This document shows, piece after piece, positions 10,056-22,631 of a stretch of DNA of 64,000 bases. The notes under the pieces are model-generated. The model was not told where the DNA came from, did not search any database, and worked only from the letters and a program-made list of their open reading frames with translations. The DNA comes from Tubiluchus corallicola (lineage: Eukaryota; Priapulida; Priapulimorpha; Priapulimorphida; Tubiluchidae), in contig JAQGDQ010002366.1 of NCBI GenBank assembly GCA_030141605.1, positions 681,160-745,159 of the forward strand, in the 5' to 3' direction. Every line of letters begins with the position of its first letter. Position 1 is the first letter of the stretch. The position numbers and the translations under genes were made by a program.

Positions 10056-11340
10056 ATCATATCAAATCGAATTTATTTATCCCTGGCATAAAAACAAACA
10101 TATTAATTATTAGTATACAAGTATAAACCATTAAAATGGGAAAGGGTGGCAAAAAACATGATGTTACCGAATCAGCCACCATAACTTACCCAAACCAACC
10201 CACCCCAGCACACTTTACTTAGCATTTGCATTAAGAATGCTCAGCTAATTATCTTTTAATTCTTCACACCTCATTTTCGATTATATGTTCGCAGACAATT
10301 TTTATGAGACTCGCATGTTGTTTATAACAGCAAATCCTTCCTATTAAAATTTAATGCAGGGGTTGACTGGACGCAATTAAAATAATTGTATAGCGAGTAA
10401 TAATTACATTGCACTTAGATTAAAAAAGGTAACGGAAAAATGTGTATAAGCTTCCGATTGGATGCTACTTTTGCTGCTCAGTCTGGTGGTAAAAACAATT
10501 AGCCCTTTGATGAAACAAACAGTATCCTAACTCAGGGGCTGGCCCATTGAGCCAATCCACCACAACGCATACTTGATTGTTAGACAAAAATCGATAAGGT
10601 TTTCGATAGAGTACCATACTAAACTAACAATTAAGTAAATTATAATTGTCTGGTACCGTTCAGTGATGAATTTATTTGAAAAACACATAAATTCGTAAAG
10701 CGTTTAATAACAAAAAATGCCAACAAAACGCTGCTACCAAAAAAATATAAAATAAACAACAGTTAATCACAATACACATGCACTCCAGTGACTTGTCTGG
10801 CCTTTGTCGCCCGTCTCCTTTGTACAATGTGGCAGATCTTCAAATGCTTTTCTTTCAGTTTGAAGATATGGTTAAGAGTTTTCATATTGTCGCGAGATTT
10901 TTTGGCTGAATACAGTCAATGAGAGATTGCTGCAAAATTTGCGAATTCATTGTACGACAAAATAAAAGAAGAAAAATGGACCGAGAAGATGAAATGCAGA
11001 AGTCTTAACTGGGTGTGTTATACTCTGAATTTACTGGAATAAAGTCCACTTATTAAATGACATCAACAGAAAGCATACACGGAAGTAAACCAATTGCAAC
11101 AAAGAGAAGGGCTCTTACAACACCGCCGCAAAGCGACAAAAGACTAGACAAGTTTGTCATCACAAAAGTCACGTCAAGTCAACAGCCACGTGCTTACTGA
11201 AAGCTAACCAAACTTATATAAAAGAAAACGGCGTCTTTTAAAAACATTTTCATAAGATTGAAGAAGACTCAGCCCTCCTTACTTGAACGTAATGATCCAT
11301 AGCCAGGCATACCTAAGTAATTGAACAGAAAACATTATAA
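10056..11340. other. Non-coding interval
   Basis: No supported gene or RNA on either strand. AT-rich, many stops in all frames. It may include eroded 3' sequence of the adjacent minus-strand retroelement relic. Confidence 0.4.
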
Positions 11341-11344
11341 CCTA

Positions 11345-12300
11345 CCTTAAGTGGAATATTGCTAGAATGAAAAATATACATAACGACAGGAAAGGAGAAA
11401 TCATCAACTTTATGAAAAATACCTGTTGAAACACAGTTACCAGTGATTGTTACCGAAACGTCCAAATAATTAACAAACTTGATATTGCTGCCACTAAACT
11501 CTGTGCATAAAACTTAGAAATCTAAGTTTCAAAAAATTCATAATTAACCACAAAGATGTCATCGATACGTCTGTTGGTATTAGGAAGGATTCTACCCAGA
11601 TCTAACTTTTTCTCTTTTAGTGTTTTCCGTATAAAAGACAATTCACAAAACTTAAAAAATGTCAGCTAACAATGGACTAGTATTTCCCCCCCATCGGTAT
11701 CCCCTTTTATTAAACCAAATAAAATCAATAGCTGTTTTGAATTTGATTTTATCAAAGCAGTGATAACCAGCATACATAACACACTGCTAAAAACAATTTT
11801 TTGAAACTAACACATAAATACTAGTTAAATGAACTAAATACAATATCCAGAATATGGAAAATGCCATCCTTAACTAATTGCAGTTCTAAATTCGTATATA
11901 AAGTAGAAAAATCAAACACTTGAGCAGAAGGAATATTTACTCTGTGAAACTTACCCAAAAACTCTATATTAGATTTTATGCTCCAAAACATATTAGCCAC
12001 TGAATTTTTAGCTATACCACCACAGTATCTCCTAAAATAATCCCTAACAACAATTAAACCTTCAGTAACTAAAACTGAAAGCTTTTAACACTTACTAGTT
12101 CCTGCGATCCACAGCAGCAAATGTATATCTACCAACCCATAATTCATCCGACAAAACTTGAAGGTGATATTTTCTATAAATGACCACAAGGTCATAAGCT
12201 CTCTAACCTCCTTATGTTCACTAATATTAAGTTCACCAGAAACTATGTGGCCATGTAGCTTGTATAAAACAGTTTTTTGCAATCACAGACAGTATTAAGA
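11345..12300 (-). mobile_element. Penelope-like reverse transcriptase relic
   Basis: Several minus-strand fragments in different frames line up in the order of a Penelope/PLE-type RT: an FDFSTLYTN phrase (motif A style) near 11920-11935, a mangled G..G...SP..A region near 11670-11700, RIDDIFVVN (the catalytic DD box) near 11550-11565, and a YLDVSVTI phrase near 11465-11480. Frameshifts and stops separate them, so the copy is dead. No GIY-YIG endonuclease is recognisable downstream. I infer family membership from motif order and cannot exclude a DIRS-like relative. Confidence 0.6.
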
Positions 12301-12917
12301 ATCTTTTTAACATCCTCACAATCTAAAGACTTAAAAAATTTAGTATAATTGAAAATCACTTGGCTTATAGTCATAAAAAAGTATAATGAATTCTGTGAGG
12401 GATATTTACTTTAAACTTCTCTGGAAGTAAATTCTCAACACTACTGTCTGTAAATATGGATTGCGGCCGTATTTTGTCAGTTCGCTTACTGAGAAATGGA
12501 AGAACTAAAATTTCATTCTGTTTGTCATTATATACGATAAATATAATTATAATGATCAAAAATAATAATTTTGTTGTTGGATGCATTTTTGGATAATAAA
12601 AAGTATTTATGTATAGAATAAGCATTAGAGCGATTTGCTAAACTTTAGGGCCTTTATTAAAATTTAATACCTGTAAAAATTATAATAATCATAAGAAGGG
12701 TTCTTTTTAAAACACGTGAAAGTTATATATATCATGAATACTGTGGTGTATACATAGTAGCGTGTAATCATGAGTCAAAGGTTTGATGTAACTTGAACGA
12801 CTTGAGGAAATAACTTCTAGCAGTTGCAAAAATGGTCTTAAATGCAATGAAATGCATTGGCAGCTCCCAGACCAATAACTGCTTTTTTGTTGGCCCACCA
12901 TTTTTCTGAAGACTGTA
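12301..12917. other. Non-coding interval
   Basis: Nothing supported. Short open frames on the minus strand (12371-12625, 12707-12965) do not resemble proteins and lack splice-site context. Confidence 0.4.
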
Positions 12918-13340
12918 TCTGCCTCTGACTCCTACCACTACCATCAGTGCCACTACCAGTATCATTTACTACCATCACTACCAGTACCATTATCACCAGT
13001 ATCTACCACTATCACCTCTGCCAATATCAGTGCCACTGCATCGACTACCAGCACCTATGCCATCAGAACCACTACCAGTATCAGTACTACTATTATCAGT
13101 ATCTCTACAACTACCACCACTACGATTACCACCACTACCAGTGCCACAACAGCTAGTACCACTACCACTACTGCTGCTACAAGTACTGCTACCTCTACCA
13201 TTACTTGTACCACCATCACAACCACTACCAGTACTACTACCCACTGTCACCATTACCACTATCGTTACCTCCAGTGCCAGTGCCACTGTCACGACTACTA
13301 TTCTACTATTAATTGGTATTATTACTGTTACTATTATTAT
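12918..13340 (+). repeat. Degenerate trinucleotide tract (ACC/ACT-rich)
   Basis: About 400 bp of imperfect (ACC)/(ACT)/(CAG) triplets such as CACTACCAGTACCATTATCA. All three plus frames and their complements stay open and give repetitive Leu/Pro, His/Tyr or Gly/Ser peptides, so the open frames here are artefacts. It lies about 120 bp before RAB34 exon 1. Confidence 0.85.
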
Positions 13341-13458
13341 TTATATTATTACAGAAACCTGCCTCAAATTTGCAGATGATTAATATTCATAAGGCCACAG
13401 CTACAGGTGGAAGTGGTCCACTTAAACTAACAATAAACATCGTTTGCATAGGTATGTT

Positions 13459-16400
13459 ATGAGCAAAACTGTTATCATCAAAGAAACGCCTTGCATGACA
13501 ATTATGAGGACGCATGCAGAAAAGGACAGGATAATCTCAAAATTTCCTCAAGTAAGTTTTTTTTTGTTTTTAATTGCACATGTCAAAAGAATGATTCGTG
13601 GAAAACTTGAAAATTTCATTTTACTGTAAAGAAAGTTTGTTCACTGTTGCTGCTTTTCTTCAAAAAAGCAGATATTTCAGAGATTTGTTTTAGGTATCCT
13701 GCATTTCATAATATTTCACTTTAGTGAATAACTACTCTCTAGCTGAGAAAAATTGTTTACCCAATTGTGTTTTGACGAGTGATCTACTAAATTCAGGGGA
13801 AGGCATTAAAAAATTGTAAAAAAACCACATGGTTCCCGGAAGCGTTGCCATTTTCATGTCTCTTCTATGGTTGTTCGTGAAAGCTACAAATGTCATATTA
13901 TCATAATGTTTTGAAAGCACAATGACAGTAAGACGTCAAAGTTCGCTGCTTTAACCATTCAAATACATGTAATACGATTTTTTTTCAAATAACATTAGCA
14001 TGTTGATATACTTTACTTTTTCTATTTGTTACCAGCCAATTCATTCAGATGGACCTTATAAGCAAAGTGACTTTAGCTCAAAGGTTAGGGATGTTTGCTA
14101 TTCGAACAAGTCCGACAGGTAATATTGACTTTCTTTACAGCCTGTGCAAGTGAATATGTCAAACTAAACCCTCACTATAATTAAGCTTTTACACTTAAAA
14201 TCCTAATCTCATTACAAATATTCAATTTATTTTATTATAAACTTGGTGTAAAACTTCTTTCTTTTTATTTTTTGATCATTTCATTGTTAGCGGTATTAGA
14301 TTTGAAGACCCGCCATTTTTCATTCGAGTACAGACGAGTGACGTTGTGAGCACGATCACGAGGTCACCAAAGATTGTTAAACAAACATCAGTAGCAAAAG
14401 ACGCTTTCTGTATTGCTACGTCATTCTTGCTCACTCGTACCAAAGACGGTGATGTCTACGGCAATGCACGCATTCGAAATTTGCCAGAAAATGGTTAGTT
14501 ATTTGATTTGCAAGTCGCTATTGTTTAATAATAACTATGGATTCTACGTGTAATCATAATAATGCGCTAAAAAAACGTCACTGTCTGTATTTAATTCTAA
14601 GCATAAGCAACTTATTGAGATAAATGTGTCTCAAGCATATAATGTCAACACTCAGTAAATTTATCATTCAGTGTTCATTTATAGCTGTAAACTATAGTGT
14701 AAGCTACAATACTGTAAGAATGAAATACAATATTATGAATGACTAAGTAAATGAGTGAATAAATTATGAATGAAATCAGTTATTTGTACTGAATTTTTAC
14801 TTGCAGGATGAACATCTGTAAAGCTGTTATTCTTGGCGATGTGGCTGTTGGCAAAACGTGCTTAGTAAACAGGTTATATTTCTTAAATTTACAGGGGGAA
14901 GAAAAGGCAATTTTAAAGTCTTTCTACACAAAATGGCTTAAAAAACTTTCTACACAAAGTTATATTACTTTGCTTTTATACCTACCAGCTTAAAAGGCTC
15001 ATGTAACTAGAAAAAAATTCTTAGTAATTCAAAATCTTCGTGCCAACTGGTAAAACGTCACCGACTCACCCCCCCCCTCCCAGTATGCACAGTTAACTCA
15101 TCTGAAAAATATTTTAAATGTTATTGCCAAGATACTGTAATTTACACTTTTGCTTTGTCAGTGAGGTGTGTCCTGCCAATGCTCCGATTGTAGTTTCAAA
15201 CTTTATGTAATGCTATCTAAACTTGTTTTAAACGTACTACCGTCAAAATGGCTGCACAAAAACATTCATAGCAGCAGTTTAAATTTACAAGTTTTACACA
15301 GCATTACTGTTAATGCAAGCTCTGTGCATAATTAGGTAGTATGCAGGTCATGCAAAGTTTCGGGATGATTTTTTTGCTTTTGGGAGCTAAAGGGTTTTCT
15401 TGTGCTTTAAGCATGATGGTGAGGTTCATGAGTTACTGGTAGGAAGTCCATGGTTAGTGTGAGTGGCTTGGATTTGACCAGGGGTTGGCGAGCTATACAG
15501 ACTATATACGCCTTTCCTATAAATTAGGACAAAAATACAACACATTATGGTTAATAGCAATAGTTCTTGCACTGGAATGAGTCATATTCTAACAAAAACC
15601 TGTTTTCTCTTACCACAGATTTTGTCATCATACATTTGATAGTAACTACAAAGCCACCATCGGCGTTGACTTTGAGGTTGAGAGATTTGACGTACTAAAT
15701 ATGCCTTTTAATTTACAGATGTAAGTTTAATACCTAACAGATATCTTGTAATAACGTCTGTTCAAATAACTTCTTAATCAGTTATGGTGATTTTGCAGTA
15801 TCTTCCATTCAAAGATGCATACATTGCATAAATGGTCTATCTGTTTTTAATGCTGTGCAGTATTACACCATTACAACAAACATTGTTTATTGTACACACA
15901 TCAGTAATGCGAAGTCATTAAAAAAGAACTTTCGTCATTAATTGAACTAGTATAATAGCTTTGAATATACTCACTTGTTGCATTTTGCAAGTTTTTGTCG
16001 TGCCAAACTGCAGTTTGACACCTAGAATTTACACTGACAGCACATACACTGCTGAGATGTTTCATCAAATTTTGAACCCCACTGCAGTTACTTTGCTGCA
16101 AAAAATTTTCATACAAGGGTTAACTGCTATTTTGTGCCAAAAAAAAAATTGACTGACTTTTTTTAATCTTACTGACTTTGTTGAACAGCTCACGTAAATT
16201 TACAACTGAACGTGTACCACAGATTACATGTACATGCAATTTAATGTGAAGCACTCATTAATATTTAGTTTACTGAAGCTACCTAAACCACATTTCATTG
16301 GATTTGAATGTACTACAAAGTAGTTGATACTTAATAGCATCTTCTAAAAGTACTTCACATTCTCTGTGTACATTATTTATGCCCTTTTCTTATTAATATG

Positions 16401-19238
16401 TGCTTGTCCATTATGTACAAATTATGAATAGCTGCATGTGCTTATAGAGTACCTCAGTTATAGAGTACTTTTTTGGGTCTCTAGCAGGTTCGCTATCGTG
16501 ATGATATACTGTATAATTATGTATTTTTGCCTATGTGTATCAGATAAATATAATCTCCTTGTAAAAAATAACTGTTTTTTTCAGTTGGGACACAGCAGGC
16601 CAGGAAAGGTTCAAGTGCATAGCTGCTTCCTACTATAGAGGCGCACATGGTAAGGCAAATTCATTTATTCATTATCAAATCTCCTGCTACTTTACAATAA
16701 TGACCAGTTTTTTTTCAGGTGTTCAATGTTTTTAGAATTTTTATGAAACTTTCAAGATAAATGAGCCTTTTCGCAGTTTCTCTATGCACAGTTTTACACA
16801 CGCACTATTGTTGTAGGTCAAAGGTGAAGTGAACACAGCGCATCTTACTTAACTACAACGGTCACGTGACCTTATGCATGTAACTGCATGTAGGTGAAAC
16901 GGGTGAAACACTTGGTCATATTTACTATATACTACACATGTATAATTTTAAACTAACAGGTGATTTTTATCCAAAAACATCTACCAAAATAGGAGCAGCA
17001 ATTAACGTAAAATGAACTAACTGAAGCAAGTTAACATCAAGAATTGTTACTAGTACAATAGTATGAGCTGCAAAACGTTGCCAAGTGTAAACAAATGCTT
17101 TGTTTGGTTCAGATAACATTGTTAGGTTCACTTAACCTTTGACCTTTTCACGATCATCGTTAAATCGCTCAAATTGTGAAAAGGCTTTTCTAAAACTGAT
17201 TTTTTTATATGAGTCCTTCACCTGACTGAGACTGTCATAACTCTGCAAGTTATTGTTTGTGTAAAATTATATAGAATTCTGTTTACACAAATTAATAATT
17301 TCATTTATTTCTACTAATTTTACAATCCTTCCCAAATATCACTTAATAATTATATACTAAACCGTTCTGCATTTTCTAGTCATCATTCTGGTGTTTGATC
17401 TCAGTGACATGGAGACTTTAATGTCTACAAAACGGTGGTTGAGTGAAGCTCTCAGCAACAGGAATGAGAATCCACTTATATTTCTTGTTGGCAGCAAGAA
17501 GGACCTCGTGGTACGTTTCAGTTTTTTTATGTAGACATTACAGTAATCATTACCGTAAAGTATATGTTCCATCTTATTTATTATTTATATAATATATAAT
17601 ACCTACATTATACTATCTATATTATATTATATTATATTATATTATATTATATTATATTATATTATATTATATTATATTATATTATATTATATTATATTAT
17701 ATTATATTATATTATATTATATTATATTATATTATATTATATTATATTATATTATATTATATTATATTATATTATATTATATTATATTATATTATATTAT
17801 ATTATATTATATTATATTATATTATATTATATTATATTATATTATAAATAACTATTATAACTCTGTATTTTTTTCAGACTAAACAGAGCTATGTTCGACT
17901 AGAGGAAGAAGCTGTTGTTATGGCAAAGGAGCTTGGTGCTGAGTACTGGGCTGTTTCATCAAAAACAGGTTTGTAAAATGTTATGCACTGGATCAAAAGT
18001 TAGAATATTTAATTGTGTAAGTCTACGGTTCTGAAACAGGTACCACTACACTCAGGTTTGTCCTGCACTCTGAGGTGCTAGTGTTAATGCCTGCAGTTAG
18101 CAAAAGATCTTTTGATAATTTTGTATCGGTTTCAAACTACTAAAGGACCATACTTAGCTGTATTTCAAGATTTTTCTGTTAATCACACAAATTTAGGTTA
18201 GTTTCTGTTTGTTTTGTGTAATTAACTACCAATGACTGTCACAAGTATTCTTGCATTAAGTTTTGCCTGTTAAATTATTCTCATTCTTCTGATGAACTTT
18301 AGGTATATATTTTTGCTTGTAGAGTGTGTTTAATTTTTCTCAACTAAGTAAACTCTTAGAACAGGCACTTCGCTATAAAGGTAAAATCAGGAGGGGATTA
18401 TAAAGATTGGGTGTCACAGAAACGACTTCATGACTTCACAGCGCCATCACTGAACAAGAAATTGTGAATCACTGGTGTAAAGCAGAATATGAAAAGGCGT
18501 TACAGGAGTTCTGTTTCTCACAATAGTTGTGCGATTTTCATGATCGCAATTTTTTTTTAAAAGAAGCTTGTCATTCTTTCACCTGGTAAATATATTTAAT
18601 TTTTGTTATAAAACCATACCTGGCAAATGCTTATCACCATTGAATGGTCAAGACTCAATTTTATTCTATATTTTTAACTTTGAAGCAATTTTAGTGTTAC
18701 TCCAACTGGTAAGATACTCCTCATTAATATTGTATTTTTAATAGGTGAATTTGTCCAAGAATTTTTCTTCCGTGTGGCAGCCATGGTATTTGATGTGGCT
18801 ATGATGCAGGAATTATCCAGCGAAAGCCCAAAAAGAGCTATTGGTGGTGACTTAGTCAGTAAGATTATTTTATTTTTTAACAACAAACAACTTTTAGCTC
18901 ATCTCTTTTGTTTTATGCTGTAAACTGGGTATTATCGTCATTGAACTCTGAATTCCACTAAACTCTACTTAACTCACAGTTCTGGAGTTGAGAAACCACC
19001 TATGAATGGGTTACGTGCCTATGTTGACATGTAGATGCCTGTTTATGCTTTAAATCCCCATTATTACTAAAAGTAGGGCATCTTAGTTAACTAAGTATAA
19101 CCACGTTAAGCCATTTGGTTGTACTAGCTGCGAGTAACACTATAATCTAATTCTGCTGGAGTGACACTGTTTTTTCTTGCAGAGGTTCATAAGCAAGACT
19201 TATATGAAACTAAGCCTAGGAAAAAGTGCTGTAGCTGA
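13459..19238 (+). CDS. RAB34: RAB34 small GTPase, nine exons
   Basis: Exons: 13459-13551, 14036-14118, 14807-14872, 15619-15720, 16585-16649, 17380-17510, 17878-17968, 18745-18858, 19183-19238. Every junction is GT-AG and joins in phase, giving 801 nt and 266 aa (human RAB34 is 259). RAB34 works in ciliary vesicle formation, macropinocytosis and lysosome positioning. Motifs: P-loop GDVAVGKT at 69-76, DTAGQE at 117-122, SKKD at 175-178 (RAB34-like in place of NKxD), SSK at 207-209, and a prenylatable CCS end at 264-266. The Rab34/36-specific N-terminal block is present too: [11 protein letters not shown], then [11 protein letters not shown]. The phrases GSKKDL and [11 protein letters not shown] favour RAB34 over RAB36. 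The start is the ATG at 13459; a downstream ATG in exon 3 (14808) would drop the family N-terminus. The exon 3 donor (GTTATA) is weak. Confidence 0.94.
14291..14493 (+). other. Exon-like open segment in RAB34 intron 2
   Basis: A 203-bp stretch bounded by a good acceptor (TTTCATTGTTAG) and a donor (GTTAGT). It is open for 67 codons in one frame, with CpG-rich, protein-like composition unlike the AT-rich intron around it; the peptide begins [11 protein letters not shown] recognise no domain. Because 203 is not a multiple of three, inclusion between exons 2 and 3 would place a TGA right after the junction, so it does not fit the RAB34 reading frame. Alternatives are a poison exon, a transposon fragment, or chance. 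Confidence 0.35.
16763..17190. mobile_element. MITE in RAB34 intron 5
   Basis: The left part (GAGCCTTTTCGCAGTTT ... GTCAAAGGTGAAGTGAAC) is mirrored by the right part, whose reverse complement reads AAGCCTTTTCACAATTT ... GTCAAAGGTTAAGTGAAC. Each long arm is roughly 80-90 bp with gaps. The right arm itself contains a smaller hairpin (CTTTTCAC ... GTGAAAAG). A related segment lies at 42866-42945, so this is a dispersed family. The element also holds a perfect 12-bp palindrome, GGTCACGTGACC, at 16860-16871. Confidence 0.6.
17619..17846 (+). repeat. (ATTAT)n pentanucleotide array, about 45 units
   Basis: Near-perfect tandem ATTAT units fill about 60 percent of RAB34 intron 6 (17511-17877). The array ends about 30 bp before the exon 7 acceptor, leaving little room for a branch point and polypyrimidine tract. 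Confidence 0.97.
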
Positions 19239-22200
19239 GTGGAAGTGGGAAGTGGAGCTTTTGTGTCGACTGTAAAGAACCTACAACTACATAACAGAGA
19301 CTATTATTACCCCACTTTTACTATAAATATAATGCATTACGCATAGCAACAGCAGGTACCATTTTTAAAGTCTTTGGTATGACCCGGCCACTGTATCGAA
19401 CTCACGACCTCCCAGACAGAAAGCGAACGCATTACTACTAGAGTTAAGTCCTATTAGTCCTATCTTGATAAAGTCCTATCTTGATAAAAATGGTTGTAAG
19501 ATTTGTAAGCCAGAATTTCTGGTTTAAATTCATTAGTTTTATATCACATTCATGTGTGTGATACATATAATCCATGTCTAAATTATATAAGTTAGCAATT
19601 TTCTTTGTTTTTTACCACATATTTAGCAATAATTATGCTAAACATATACCTCACCTGATTCACTACAGTTATGTAAAAACCCAATGGGTCTGTTAAAAAG
19701 GCTACAGTTAAGCTTCATAGAGCCACAATTCAAAATTATTATATACTTTAATTAACATAAATGCCAGAATAAATATGAAGTAGAATGCCTTTAACTTGTA
19801 CAAGCCATAATGATTTTTAAAAGCATTGTGTGGCCATTTTGTACAAGCCACAATAATGATTATTTAAATAGAGAAATGCTATTGCCTTTTAGAGTGTTTC
19901 TGTAGCTCCTCCTAATAATGTAATGATGCACTTAAACTGAATGCTTACAATATTATATTCAAATTGGAATGTTGAAAAATTTGGCAGTCAAGAGAATCTG
20001 GTTGCCTGCCTTTGGTAATATGGCTCTTTTGCCTGAAGAGTAACGACTTCTCCCCAAAATGACCATGAAAACATACAATTTAGTGTCCGATGTTTGTGGT
20101 AAGATTAATCAATTTGAAAGTGTAATTAATAAAGTACGTACGTGTTTTAAACAATGTTATTGTCATGTTCTTATAATGCTGTAGGCAAATGTGTTAGCTT
20201 TTGCTTTAAAAACACATTTTTGTCCATTTTACTGTGATAACTTATGTGTTCATACTGCTAAGAAACATTTATATGTACCTTTGATGTAGTATGTGAATGT
20301 GCATATATTGTTGAATTTTTTTACATTGGTATATCATATTCTCGTTTAAATGACAGGTAGTATAGAATCTCAATGAGGAAATTTTCTCATTACAGAGAAA
20401 AGTATTAGTAATGTAATTATTGTGAATGTTTATGTTTAACCAGGTGTGTCAATATAGTAAAATGTATTTTAGGTGGAGCACTTTATTTCTTTTTTACTGC
20501 TACATTTTGTGTTTTAGTGATTATAGTATACTGATGCTATACAATTAATGTCTCCTATAGCTACGCAATTCTTTACGTAGAATAATACTATTCTAAAGAT
20601 AATAAACTATTGTTAGTTTAGTTATAAATTATAGATCTCGGCAAAATTTCATGTGGCTTTTTATTATGTCAAGCACGTGGCACTATCCACTAACAAGAAT
20701 TAGGAATAACTATAAGCTGATGCCCATTTAAGTAATGGATTTTTTATCTTAAAGGACCTTAAATGTACCTTAAAGGAAAGGACAAGTCATTTAGCGTGTT
20801 GGGATAATTTTACTGTTATCACTTAAGCTTACAAAAATATAATAAGATCATTATAATAATCGTTACGAAATAATAAAAAAAATCGTCTATAAAGCTTTAC
20901 GTTAATTTATACTATGACTGTTTAAAAATGTTCAGGCACAGTGGTTTTAGAAATATTCGGACACGGTGGTTGCTGCCATTCACTTGAAATTATGATGTAA
21001 CTGGTAGACTTCTTCACTTTTCGTAAGCGCATCTCACCTTTCTGGAATTCAGGTTGCATAATGCTCATGCAAATATATCACAAAATTAATTAATTTTTTT
21101 GTAAAAACTTATTATACTTTTAACGGAAATTGAAGTGTGCTGCTTTTGTTCAGCCGATGGATGTCATTGGTGGATGAATGGGCGTTTAAAATGGGAGCAC
21201 CCAAGCATGAAACGATCGTGACTCTAAAGTGATTTTACTAACTACATGAGATGCTTATCACATTTTTGTTATTAAATCCTTCTATCATTTCTCATGAACA
21301 TTGAAATAAGCCTGACTTTCCTAAAGGCCTGGCCTTTCCTTTGAGGTTTCAAAGACGTTTATGATTTTCATAAGCCATTTTCATGTCCATGAAAATTGCC
21401 CAGAAGCTGTCAAACAGCATCCCCTAATTCTCATCTTTATAGCTATATTATATAAAATGAAATCAAGGTTATGCAATGATTACATTTAACTACGTTTAAA
21501 GGATTTATTTTATACATGTATATCCATTATAATTTTGAACAATTACTTGAAATTTTTGGACAATTTTGTTGTCATTAAAAAAGAGAAATAAGAATAATTT
21601 GTATTAAATTCCAAATGATTTAATTGGGAACTGATTTCAATATTGACAAATGCTATTAAAATCACTACATGGCTGAAACATTTTAATTTAATAGCTTTTT
21701 AAAAGATTTTTAATATTCATAGTGATTTTAACTTGTAGTTAGAAAAGCTCACTTATGCTCAGGTTAATGGATACACAGATGCATAGAGTATTCAAAATTT
21801 ATTTGAAAATGATAATAGGGTAATACCTTTATAACATATTGGTGTGAGAGGAGTCAAGCGGTCACAGTGTGTGCTTAGTGACCAAAATCAAGAAGTAACA
21901 GCAGGCCTGGTTGGTAGATTTTTGGACAGTTTAAATTGCGTTGCCGTAAGTGCATTGTGTGATGATATGTGTAAACTACTCTAACTTATATGTGTAGTTT
22001 AACCTTCACAATTTTGTTACATAATACCTATATGACATACACTTTTTATTGTACTGTATACACACACACATTTTGTCCGTCCAGAATAAACTCCTATGAA
22101 TTACAATGCATACTTCCATAATATTGTTATGATAAAAAGTGCTTGATGATGTATGATTTATTAAAATAATCTTTCATGACTAAAATTTAAATTAAAAAGT

Positions 22201-22631
22201 ACAAACTACAAATGTACTGGAAAGCAATCAAGTGGCTTAACAGTTTGGTACAAACAACAGCACAAAATAGTTTATTATGCTATACAAATGAAAGTCCAAC
22301 TGTTTAATATACATATCACTGTTCTGAATGTGAACAAAATGAGTAACAGCATTCATGATTGAACAAAACAAAGCCTTCTGTTTGTTTGATCTGTTTGGCA
22401 CATCACACAGATAACATACATCGTTTTTAATTAATAATTATTAATAGGTCTTATTTAATAATAATTCTGTTTTCTGAGATATTTTGCCATATTTTGTACA
22501 GTATTTGCACTAATTTGATCCTGACTGGACCACTTTTTACCAAAGATGTACTTTGGGAATATGCGTAATCTGACAGGTTTCCTTGCAGTCGAAAACAAAT
22601 AATAATCATGATTTTTCACTGACAAAGAACT
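19239..22631. other. Tail-to-tail interval between RAB34 and TCTE1
   Basis: The 3' ends of both genes point into this 3.4-kb interval. There is no additional gene I can support. It contains the SINE-like segment at 19345-19455 and a short 27-bp tandem duplication near 20925-20980 (TTCAGGCACAGTGGTT / TTCGGACACGGTGGTT). A candidate RAB34 poly(A) hexamer AATAAA is at 19768-19773. Confidence 0.5.
19345..19455 (-). repeat. tRNA-derived SINE fragment
   Basis: On the minus strand it reads like a tRNA-derived promoter: an A-box-like TAGTAGTAATGCG, then GGGAGGTCGTGAGTTCGATAC with a good B box. A non-tRNA body follows (CCGGGTCATACCAAAGACTT) of the kind I associate with invertebrate SINEs. It lies about 100 bp downstream of the RAB34 stop codon, probably in its 3' UTR. 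Confidence 0.6.

Noticed and set aside
12947-13383. Overlapping plus and minus frames rich in Leu/Pro, His/Tyr or Gly/Ser
   Set aside because: All arise from one degenerate trinucleotide tract that has few stop codons in any frame.
17619-17846. Regular array considered as a CRISPR-like or centromeric repeat
   Set aside because: The unit is five bases with no spacers, lies inside an intron of a eukaryotic gene, and is a plain microsatellite.
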